Shown here: positions 1 through 11,500 of the stretch, one piece after another | How the letters are laid out: each line of letters opens with the position of its first letter | Numbering within the stretch: the stretch's first letter is position 1 | DNA from: Epinephelus fuscoguttatus | Taxonomy: Eukaryota > Chordata > Actinopteri > Perciformes > Serranidae | Length of the DNA: 64,000 nt | NCBI RefSeq assembly: GCF_011397635.1 | Contig: NC_064767.1 | Coordinates: forward strand, 20,944,537 to 21,008,536 | Reading direction: 5' to 3' | The notes under the pieces: generated by a model | What the model was told of the DNA's origin: nothing | Database searches by the model: none | What the model saw: the letters and a program-made list of their open reading frames with translations, nothing else | Translations under genes and position numbers: made by a program

Positions 1-1600
1 CACCACTGTCGGTACATTACATGACAAATTCTGTCATAAAAAATACTTTAAATTGACAGAAACTCCGCCTAATAAAAATAGTGTGTCTTGCTGCTGCAGT
101 GACAGGTTTGAAACAAAATCAGCATGAAGTATTTTCCTAAAATTAATCTGAAGATGCCTGTAAACTCACTCAGTCTTAAAAAAAGATGCTCCTCTCCATG
201 CTGAGGTGCATTTATCTGCCAGGAGAGACTAAGCAGTATTTCAGCAGTATATGCTGCACAGCCCAATTATCTTGGATCAAAGCCAGACAACATGGAGGAA
301 AGTGAAGATAAAAACGCAGAGACGTGACTCAGGTCCAGGTTTGTCTGTTGCACAGAAACAGCATCCAAAGTGAAGGCAGAATGTATAATGGGCAGCACCT
401 CCACTTTCCATTTGAACCTCTCCACTACTCAGTGACTCACCAGCAAAGAAAGACCACGTATTTATGTGTCTGATTACTCAAAGTGTTCTCATATTTACTG
501 ATTGCAACATTATCTGCACTCCACTCTAACGGATTAATTTGTGTTATACATGTGTGCATGTAAACAAACTATAGCTTTGAAGTGCTCTCCCTGACAAAAT
601 TATTAATATGCAGACATTGCATTCGAAAATGAACTACGGTGGCAGAAGGCCCAGTGGGATCCGTCCATCTGTGGATCAGGAGCAGATCTGAGAGGTTGAC
701 CACTTGCACTCTAATCTTTTTCTAGTTTGTTTTCTTGTTTTGGCACTTACACAGCATGTTTACAGATATCAGACACTCATCAGACATTTAACATTTTAAG
801 ACCTTTTTAAGATCATTTTTAACCAAACTGAAGACTGATTTTCAGAGAAATCATCTTGGTTCTTATTCAAATACAACTTTAACTCTTCATAGCCTATTGA
901 AAATAGTTAAATCAACTGCTTTTTTCAGTCCACTTGATACAGTTTGCTGCCATAAAAATGATTGAAGTGAGATGAACAGACTGGAAGAGTAATCTTATTA
1001 AATAAAACAGATGTTGACAAAGTTTGCCTTTGGGGACATGACTTACCATATTGTAAAACGTTCATAATTGCAATAATATTCTATCGTGACTTGAGTATCG
1101 TGATCATATCACATCGTTGGGCCTCAGGCGACTCTCATCTCTTCCAGTAGCCCAGTAAGAGGATCACAGAGTTGTCCTGTGACGGTGACACAGCACTAAT
1201 GAAGTAAGATCTAACAAGATATTTGTCCCAATTTTGGCTAGAAATCAAGAGAATTGGGGGTGGGGGTGGGGTGGCTAATGTTCAACAGGTGCAAATTAAT
1301 TTCTGCTTGTTGCTTAGGAACTGGCCGAGGGTCTGCGTCAGGAGGACAGGGTAGTTAATGTGACAAGAATTAGTCAGTGATAACAAACACAAACTGTTTC
1401 TCATCTCCTTCACAGTAATATGAGAAGTATTAAAGGCGAGCAGCAGGAAAGGTCAAACATTCAACGTGCAAATAATGAGGAAGCGAAACAGCCAGGCTTG
1501 AGGACACTGCAAAGAAACGAGGAAATTACAAACCATCTGTACCTGTGAAAAAATAATCAGTCAATTGGAAACATAATTAGAGAGGCGTTGGATCTAAACA
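1..1600. other. Gene-free flank downstream of zfand4
   Basis: No coding frame with family resemblance was seen. A G-rich stretch (GGGGGTGGGGGTGGGGTGG) lies at about 1256-1274, and a possible DNA-element end near 1070-1135. Confidence 0.5.
1070..1135. repeat. Possible DNA-element end
   Basis: ATCGTGAC...ATATCACATCGTTGGGCCTC followed by a CTCTCATCTC stretch resembles a degraded end of a common fish non-autonomous DNA element. Weak. Confidence 0.3.
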
Positions 1601-1619
1601 CACAGGAGTCGGCGGTGTA

Positions 1620-2573
1620 TGTATGTATGGAAAGAAACTTTATTAGATCAAACCCCTGTAGATACTATAACAGCATTTAAAGTTTTTGCAACAGCTGAGC
1701 AATAAAAAAGACTTACAAAAGATTTTTTATGGCAACCACCTTACTTGTAGACACATCATAAATACCATAAACACCCCCCACCCCCACCCCAAATCCTAAT
1801 ACAGTTTACTTAATAGGATTACAGATTACAACTGACATTCACACCTACACACGTCGCATACTTGCTATTTCAAAACCAACCTTGAATTTAAATATTCATT
1901 AATAAATATTAAGTATTTCATCAATAAGTGAGTGAAATGTTCTGCTTTAAGAAAGATTTCATTAGTGATGTCGGTATGCATGTGCCCATGTAAGAAAGAT
2001 GTGTAGAGGTGAGGAATATAAAAATCTGGATGACGACAACATAAGCACTTCATAAGACAAACACAGAAATTTAAGTATCCTTCCCCCCATAAGGAAAGTC
2101 AAATGTATAAACATGATAGTTCTAAAGTGCATCTTTCAAAGACTTGTCGAATGAAAAGTCATCAGCGGTCCTATTTAAAAAAGGAAACCAAAAAAGGCCG
2201 ACAAAACTAAAAATAGATATGTCTGAACGTGCAGCAGATATATTTAGCAAAAAACTACCTACATACAAGCACAGTTTTTTTTGTTTTGTTTTGTTTATAC
2301 ACAATGAAAAAAGCACAAGGTAACAGATAAAAAGGATAAACATCTTCACATTGTCAAGAAGTGATAATTAGTTCTTTGCCATTTCAGTCCACACCTGTTT
2401 GTTCACACTTGGCTTTGCAGAATATTTTATTTAAATTTTTAAGCAAACTTGGCTGATAAAAAAAGCACACAGTGGTGAATAAGTTCCTTCTCTCTGCTAG
2501 AGATGACTCTGCAGAATCTCTTGTGTTCAGTCAGTCTAACCTGTAGTTCTTCAGGTCGTCCCTGGTTTAGGGT
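1620..2573 (-). other. zfand4: zfand4 3' untranslated region with AATAAA signal
   Basis: Downstream of the TAG stop (2574-2576) the minus strand runs about 950 bases to an AATAAA hexamer (plus-strand TTTATT at 1639-1644), so cleavage is predicted near 1620. The span is AT-rich and contains a G-run tract (plus-strand C runs at 1773-1790). Confidence 0.6.
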
Positions 2574-5500
2574 CTAGATCTTAGGCAGCTTGGGAGCACT
2601 GATGAGAGGGTTGGTCTCTTGCAGAAATCTCCGTCCGGCACTCTTGTAGTCATATGTGCAGTCGTGGGTCTCTGCGTAGCGGTGGGTGGCACAGAAGTTG
2701 TGACCACACCTGCAGGTTTCAAATAAACAGATATTTTGGTACAGTTGCAAAAACACAGACACAGTATTTTTAAAAAAGGTTTTAAGAGACCTTGCAGTCG
2801 GGAAATAAAAACATTCAGTGTCACCTATGGCTGACACCTTGTGGACAGGCAGTTGGTCGATATGCTCTTGTCCAAGGAAACTCATTGGCCAACAATCACT
2901 GGTGTTACTTTCATAAGACTGTGTCCACCAAGGCTATTCAGTTAAGGCTGGGACATGGCTGGAGGATTAAAACAGACAGCACTAGAAATAAAGGGATGCT
3001 GTCTGCTTAGGTGCTCTTTGGGTGCACTCGGCCTGACAGAACTTTGTGGGTAACTTGGCACTCGAAGCATTTGTTTGTGTGCTTTTATTAAACACCTTGT
3101 CAGTGATTGCGGATTTGTAATTCTCACACCTTTATTTTTGGTATAAAATTCATTCCAACCCAAGGCTGACTGTGTCGCCTCGGTGAAATGAATCAATCGT
3201 CCCCATGCTCTGTGATAGTGCGCCAGGTATTGAGCCTTTCGCAAGTGCAGACCAGGGGTCCGTTTCACAAAGCAGGTTCAACAAACTCTGAGTCTAATCC
3301 TGAACTCCGAGTTGATCTACTCTGAGATAGGAAACTCTGAGTTTCCGGTTCCAGAACAGCTGATTTGAATCAGTTTAATCAACTCGGAGTAGTTTCACCT
3401 GGAGTTAAACGCGTGCACCACAACTATAAAAAGCCAGCATCAATGGAGCCCCGATTCAACGAGTCACCATAGCAACGGGGAAGAGGAGGGCTGCGCTAGA
3501 ATTAGAAATCTTAATGCGCTCATACGGCGAGTTTGCGCACGTTTTCAAAAAGAAGTGCAACACTGCTGCAGCTGCAAAAGAGAGGGAGACAGCATGGGAG
3601 AACATTGCTGCTCCATTCAATGCAAAGTTTAAATGTAGACCTTTGCAATCACAATAATATTACAGGGGAAAACTGCTTATTAATAGGCAGCCTATTAATT
3701 TATTTCATTTAGGTGCAATCCCGCGGGGGAGAAGCGCACTTGGCAGCAGTTTAGGATGAAGTATAAAAACATTGTTCAAACAGGTAAGACCTCGGCATAA
3801 TCTCATGGGGGTACCTCATTTTGATCATGTTTTACATTGTAAAGTAAATATTAAGTGGCTGTTTGACTGTGCAGTTGTTTTATCCCCAACATAATGCTGT
3901 TTTCACACACATAAATGTCTTCTCATCTATATCATGTTCTGTTAAATAATTAAGCCTATTTAAACTAACACAGACCTCTACTCAGCCAACAGAAAGAAGG
4001 CAGATGCCGTAAAACCAGCACACTTTTCTGACCGCCCTGCATACAGTTGCCTTACTCAAGTGCTCAGCATCTCCGACATTGTACAAAAAACTAGGTTGTG
4101 TATGTAGATGATGGACTGTGACGTGAAACGGTACAGCTCAAAAAGATAATTGTATGGAAATGCTAGAACATCTATGCGCGGTCTGATAACCATCTCCCGA
4201 CGAATATTTAATTCTCTGCGCAGTAATGCTGCACCTTCATCCACAGGATCGTTATCAAAAGGACATGCCATTTTAGTGAAAAAAGTCTCCACCTACTGTG
4301 CTTAATGGACTTCTAATATACTGACTCTGATTTCTTAAATGATTTTTTTAAATGACAGACGGCAGAACTAGGCTACGCCAAAACTCGCCTGCTGACTGAA
4401 TGAATGAGGAAATCAAATGGAGTGTGTGGCTCTGAAAGAGGGCGGAGACAGAGAGAAACTCGAGGTTCATTGAGAAAAACCTGGTCCCGACCAGGTTAGG
4501 TTCATAGAGTCTGTTACTACGGTAACTGACCGAGAGCTTAAGTTACCTCTCTCTGAAACAGGCTAGAGTTACCCCTCTTTCTCTGGTTTGAGTTACCTCC
4601 CTTTTTGAAACGGAAAACTCAGAGTTTCCCTCATTTCAGGGTTAACAGACTCTGAGTTTTCACTAAACCTGCTTTGTGAAACGGACCCCAGATTTTACTG
4701 CAAATTTGTTGTACCTAATTGACATGACGCGATATGATGCCATGAAGTCTCCTCTTTTTAGCTTCCTTGGTGTCCACTTAAGTGTTTCTACCCTGTTGAA
4801 ACCACCCAGCTGGGAGCGATAGAGTGCTTTGGAGGCGCAGCATCTTTTCAGCTGAGACGCTGTATTTGTGTTTGTTTGCTACGATTCAGAATATTCATGG
4901 AAGTAAAAGATGTCGGCACAAGGTCGAATACTTTGGATGAAGGGAAGGCTGAAGCACGTAGGGACAGGACGGACCGGCCGGCCTATGTGGCCAGCAGTAT
5001 TAATTCTCCTGCATTGTTGTTATTCAGCGCGTGTACATGTAACCTTAAGGTATGACAGTTTGTCTTTGTGGTATTTGTCCCACCCTTCCACCACTGTGAT
5101 TGGACAGCTGAGGAACAGTGACAAGCGGCTACAGCATTTATATGAGTGCTCAGGAAAGAATACACTCTTAGTGTCTCGCCATGCTGCTGCATTTGTAGTA
5201 TGGTGTAAATACACGGTGCTTCCATTGCAAAGAATTGACCAAACAAATGGTTGAACAGTAGGTAGAATTTCAGTCAACCAAGATTTTCTTTGGTTGCCCT
5301 GCAGCTCTAGTTTCTCCATTAGCTAAGATCATCTGCTAAATCATCAGGTTGTTCTGCTGAATATAAATGCAGTCACATTACTGCCTCCTTATTCTAACTC
5401 CTCCAGAGCAGTTCTCTTAGACTAAAAGCTTCCTTTGTGGGCTTTAATCTCTCTATGCATATCAGTCTGTTAGTGAAAAGAGCAACACTCTTTCTACTAT

Positions 5501-8500
5501 GTACTATCTGTAATTCATTTCATTTATGAGCGCTAATATTGAGTAAATTATATGACTCATTTAATTGCCGTAGCATCAGTTAGTCTTTTGAACACAGTCG
5601 GGGGCTTTACATTACACACTGTTGCATCAGACTCAGGATGTACGCCGGACAAGCCCCGAGAGAGGGAAGTGATCCAGATTGATGTCGTGGTGATAACTTT
5701 GATAATGCTAATAACTTGTGGCAGAACAAGCAGTGAACAGAGACGTGTTTTCACTGAAGAGATGGCTGCGAGACAAAATGAACTAGGAAAAGACCACTTT
5801 CTACTAAAACGGCTGCTTCAAGGACAAGAATGACAAATAGGAGGAGATTTGATTTAGAGTCAAGCGGCGAGTGGGTGAGTGAGTGAGTGCAGGTTGAAAG
5901 GCTGAAGGCACCTGTACCTGCACTCGTAGCTGGTGGCCAGGCCAGTCTTCTTGCCACAGAGGAAGCAGTGCTTTGAGCTCTTCTTCTTGCTGCCTGTGGG
6001 AGCTTTGACTGGAGGTAGGTGGTATGTTGGAGTGCCTGCGAAAAGAGTAAACATTTTTTATTGTTTGCTTTGCAGGAGCCAGTGGGGAGCAGCTGATGGC
6101 GTATTGGAAAGGTTTGTATTAATCCACACACAGCCCAGTCACGTAGCTTGGCTCTCTTCTGTAAATGATACCATTTCAAGTGCCCCCGGTGTCTGCACAT
6201 GGCATAACTGGAGATTTAGGAACATTTGACAGCCTTCGCTTTAATTTGTGCTTTCTTTAACATTTCAGACTTCAGATCATCACAGCAATCATGAAGCCAT
6301 AAAAAGGTTACATCAACACAGAAAACCTTAGGGAGGAAAATTGCACATCTTTCTCTATTTAGTACTTTGAGGCATGTTGTACTTCTTACTGAACCCCAGC
6401 GATGATGTCAAAGCAGCCGTTTTCACCAGATGTCAAAGGCAAAACACCTGCTGTGAAATCACACACTGGAGTATGGCCAGAAATGCAATATGCTTTTAAG
6501 TCTTGCTGCACATTTCTAAAAACCTGTCAGTCTTCACCGTTTTACTTTGTTTTGTCTAAGTTTTTATCTTATTGCCATTTCATTGAGCACAAGGAGAGCG
6601 CTTTCATATTATGCAATATGTCTGCTTAATGTCTGTCACCTGATACCCACAGGAATAAACTGCCAGAAAAGAATCTCTCAAAAACACACAGACACATTCA
6701 TGTCTTTTTATCTCTGGTTTCTTTGTTAGTCCTGACAATTCATTTCGAGGTTTATGATGTCGTTAGATTAGATTGCAGACAATTAAACTTGATGTAAACA
6801 GTGGTGAATGCAGTTGTGACACTGCTGTTCTTGGAATGCTGCAGATAATTGTCTGAAAGGGGTTTCGGGGCATTTTCAGGCTTTGCCATTTGAACCATTT
6901 CCTTGTCGCAATTTTAGGAAATGTCAGAAAACAAACTGTTCATTTCCTAAGTCAGGGAACACCAGTTTGTGTCAGCTGGTACCGGTGATAATCGTGTCTG
7001 TGGAAGCATGCGGCACGGCAGGGTTTGTGAGCCGTGGGGATATGGGAACGTACAGATAAAACTGACAGCTCTGTGATGAAGGTAGAGGAAGCTCGCTGTC
7101 AAGCAGCTGGGCGTGGGATTGGATTTTTATTTGTTTTGTGCACTTTAATCTGCTGCCACACAGACATACAGTGGGTTCAAACATATTCAGACCCAAGCAC
7201 ATTTTCCACAGTCTCTTGTTTTGTAGACCAAACTTGAATTTGATTATCATTTAATTAAGGGTTGTCCCAATGAGGTTTTCTTTGCCAGTCCTGATCAGGC
7301 TCATTTAATACGGAGGATATGACGTATTCTCAGCACACGGAGCACCGAGAGACACAAAGGTACCTTTTTTGTAACTTAAAAGTATCTCAGCTTGTGTCAC
7401 ATGCTGTCAGTGTTGATATCTTCATTGAAACTCCTGACTGTGTTTTGTTTGTGTTGCTCTGCAGATCAGTCACTGATGACAGATAAAAACTTCCAATGTT
7501 TTAATGGCGTACAAAGAGATTTTTGTCAAAGCTGGTGTTCATGGCACACAATGGGTTTTTCATGAACAATGAATCTGCATTCCAGCCCAATCAAAATATC
7601 GTATCTTGTACGGATCTGGATTTTCCTACTAATTACCAAGGAAGTTTCCTTGAAAGAACAAGGTAATATTTTTCTAGGCAAAACTTCCTCCTTGAAATAG
7701 CTCCACGTAAGCCCGAGTAAATAATAATTTCTCATTACTTTACTACTGGAAACTCCATGCAACTGAATGCTGTCTCTGTTATCCCTATAATTAGTACCAA
7801 ATTGCACAGTTCCTTCCAAGAAACCTCTGGGAAATTATTAGGAAATTATGGACTTGTAAAATAAAGCATTAACAACTAGACTTTGCAGAGCAGTTAGAGA
7901 CATTTTCATCAATGGCAACAAAGTGAGAAGTAGTTGATTTTTTCATACATATTGATACTGAATATTCGAAACAATTTCAACATGCTTTTTCTGCAAAATC
8001 AATACAACGCTGCGCTCCCTTGTTCTCTCTTATTGCTAATGTTTACTACATAACTACATACTACTGGCATAATGAATGGATATTACATACATTGAAAAGT
8101 ATTGTATTTCATGTCTCCAACTGCTGGTGGGCCATCACAATAAGAGTGTGCATGCATATGATGTTTATTCTACTACAGAAAAGACTTGATGATCACTAAA
8201 ATTAGGTAGGGAAAAAAGTGGATATATTGATACCAATATCGGTCAAATGCATTGTTACATATCGGCATATTGGATATAGGCAAAAAATCCAATGTTGTGC
8301 ATCCCTGGTATTAATGTTAGAAATTCCAGTATAGTGGCAACTCTAGTGAGAACCCATTTTTAACAACAAAACCAAAAATACTACAATTACTTATGTATAT
8401 ACTGTGTGCATTCAGATTGTTATGAACAGATTGATCCACCTCCTTTTATTTAACTTATCCTAAATAAGTCACTAAGAACACCTTGAAAAGCTGTACTAAA

Positions 8501-11500
8501 GAACTAGACGGATGAGAGGAAAGTTTCTCTGCTCTGCCCTGAATGCCAAATGCTCCTATATCCACAGCTTACACCTGGCCAACACATCCATATGGTAAAG
8601 CAGTAAAGCAGGGGAATATGTCCTGATTGATGAAACTATGAATGATGTCAAATATAGACAGACATTTGGGAAAAAAACATAGCGAAGAGCACACTCAATC
8701 TCACAGTGGAGGGATGACTCACTTTTCAGCACAACGACTACAACAACATAGTCAAGACAATAACAGAGAGTCAGAATGTCCTTGAATGGCCTCTTCAGAG
8801 TCCAGACTGGAATTCTGCTAAATTATATATGGAGAGTTTTCCAAGAATTCCCATATATCCTGACAGCACTAGTGGGTATTTATGTGGAAGAATGAACAAA
8901 ACACTACAGTGTAGGTGTGTAAAGCCGGTTAAGGCGACTCCAGGAAGACCTGAAGCTGTAATTACTGCCAAGGGTGTCTCTAAAATTAATCTTTTGAGAA
9001 CAAAATTAATCTTTTTTGAAAGACTCGTGGAGGAGTGAACACCAGAGTCAGCATTCTTAGTGTCTCTGATAGATGGAATATATTTTGGAGGCCCACTCAA
9101 ATACTGAAATAATTTCTAGGCTGTGATTTATTTATTTATGATTTAGTCCTTTCACAACTCTGTAGAAATGCAGTCGAAAGTACAAACTGACTTAAAAATC
9201 ATTCGTGTGCAGCTGTTGGGCTGCTGAATGTTGTTTGCAGTCGATTCATTGACCACCATCAATAAGTTCTCAGCCCGTGATAAACAAAAGTTCAGCAATA
9301 CAGGAAAATAGGAGTACCTTGACTCACTATCTGCAGCACTATATTTACCCTGTATAGCCCCTCTTTGTAGGTAGTCTGAGCATATCAGTGGTCGACATAA
9401 ATAAGTGAGTGTGCTTGTGTGTAGGCCTGGCGCCTTATGTTGTTTGTGCTGCTTCTGCAGTTGAAGCAATAATGAATATTTAAAACCCTTGCGGGGCTTT
9501 GTTGTAGCGCTCACACAACATATACTGAAGACTTTCACAGAGCAACTTCCTCTCTGTATGCGCCCGCACCTCTCAAGAACTGCATCTCCGCTCAGAGCCG
9601 TTTGCCTACGACACACGCTGGTACAGCAAGTGGCTGTAAAGTCCACAACTCAAATGTGCAATCTCACCACCACAGTGCAGCACTTCTCTTTATATGCTGG
9701 TGCTTTTATGAAAACATGAAGGTGTTTGTGTGTCTCTCTTACCTATTCTCCCGAATGATGTCATGACTCCCCCAGCTGATGCAAGAGTGTTGGTGGCCTG
9801 AGAACAGCAACATGAAATATTTTTAGTCCAAAATTAATAAAACAATAAACAAAGAAAGGAACAAAGCGTCAAAAAGTAAGTTGTGTATATATTTCCTTAT
9901 ATATATATAAGTGTTTAAGTTCACGCAGCAGGACACAAATAGCAAAAATGACATTCAAAAAACTGATGTTCTTTTCACAAGGGGGACCATCAGATTATCA
10001 CAGATCTCCGATTTCTTACATTCAGCTGTTTTCCATCAATCATGACTAATATTTGCATTTCGTCTTGTGCATCTAACTTACAAAGCAGTGAATTTTGCTT
10101 TTATGATGCTGCAAATAGGATACACTTTGATATTCTATTGGAAACCATTTCACATTGTATTAATTGAACCTTACACACATTATACCACACTGGAACTCAT
10201 TTGGGTTAATGTCTTATTTCTGCATTTTAATAAAATGTTTCAACTGAGAAGCAACGTGTGGGTATTCTCTTTATCATCATTATATTGTGTGCTTTGCTCT
10301 AAGGCTGGGAGATACTATTATCACCCCATCTCATGGCAAAACTCATATCTTGATATCACAAGTGACAATTCTCATCTCTAAATGACTGATCTGTGAATGC
10401 TTGCTATGCTGCATGACATCTAAAATACTTGACAGTACAATGTATGCAACTTTCAACAACTAAAAAATAACAAATACAACTGAATCAATGTGATGAACCT
10501 GATTGAGACAGTATATTATTTTTAACAATTCAGTGAATGTGATATCAAGATTACGCTGTGACTATTATAGCAAAAAACAATACTTTACTTTAAAGCATCT
10601 GCTACCTTTGTGGGTTGGGATGAGCACAGACAAAGTTCTGGCAGTCACTATTACTCAAATTTAAGTGGGAGCAATTTACAGAACACATTGTTTGAAAACC
10701 TACAAACACTTAAAAACACTGACGTTCTCTGGAGAATAAAATACAAATGAGGACTGAAAAAAATTCCACGGATCTAATCTGAGCAGCAAACACTGACGCC
10801 TCTCTGTACTCACCATGTAAGAGGCTGCTGCCCGGTGCAACGGTGACATTTGTCTTATCAGATCACCCTGAAGTAGCCTGTTAGTTGGGATGGATGGCAG
10901 TCTGGAGCCAAAGCTGCCCGGCCCTGAGGCAGTGGCAGGGGGTAATGCTAGTGCAAGTCCTAGACCATCACCAAGGCCGTCCCTACTGTCTGGAGCCCTT
11001 GTGGAAAGAGAAGCCAGAAGTTCAGAGTTGTTCAGGGACCCCAGTGGCTCCTTACAGGCTTGGTTGGCCATCTTAGTGATGCCTCTTGCTTCCCTCTTGG
11101 AGATAAGCTCTGGCCTCTTGCCTGGTGACTCCACTTTAACGCCACGGAGTCGTGGTGGATGAGTTGACGAGGTGGTGGAGGGGTGAGGGGATGTGCTGCC
11201 TGGCTTCACTTGTGCTGAGGATTGTGCTTGAAGGTTGGGCTGTAAACAGGACAGAGTGGAATCAAAAGCCTGAGGCAGCGGTCTGGTAGAAGTGGATGGT
11301 GAGGTGGGGACGGGCAATGGAGAGGGGGGGCTGATATGAAATGCTGTGCCGTGCTGCGTCCTATCACCTCTGCTGGTGAAAGTATCACTTGTCCCAAGTG
11401 TCCAGGTACTGAGTGGGGAGGGGGAGAGCGGCAACTGGTGCTGAGCCCCGACCTCGAGGGACCGACAACCTCCCTCTGGTTGGGTGGACACATCTAGACT

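Larger units (their letters stand above)
3256..4688. mobile_element. Harbinger-type DNA transposon, internally degraded
   Basis: The ends are inverted copies starting GGGTCCGTTTCACAAAGCAG (23 matching bases), flanked by a 3-bp CAG target duplication (3253-3255 and 4689-4691). Subterminal ACTCTGAGTTTCC-like repeats occur near both ends. Inside are pieces of the two Harbinger genes on opposite strands: a Myb/SANT-like gene on plus and a HARBI1-like transposase start on minus. The element is 1433 bp, sits in the last zfand4 intron, and lacks the transposase catalytic region. Confidence 0.9.
2574..6035 (-). other. zfand4: AN1 zinc finger of ZFAND4, split over the last two exons
   Basis: Exon 6035-5918 supplies the first zinc ligands (HCFLCGKKTGLATSYEC). 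Exon 2709-2574 supplies the rest (RCGHNFCATHRYAETHDC). Joined in phase, they give the AN1 pattern of C-x2-C, C-x-C, C, H, H-x-C. The 3.2-kb intron between them carries a Harbinger transposon. Confidence 0.9.

Noticed and set aside
4910-5319. Open frames on both strands beside the Harbinger element
   Set aside because: No family similarity. The region may be an older repeat but no ends or duplication could be defined.
10300-10560. Possible GGCTGGGAGATA-type DNA element
   Set aside because: Only vague similarity to a known fish element; no inverted end or target duplication found.
10885-11162. Plus-strand open frames opposite the large zfand4 exon
   Set aside because: Antisense shadows of the Pro/Ser-rich coding exon.
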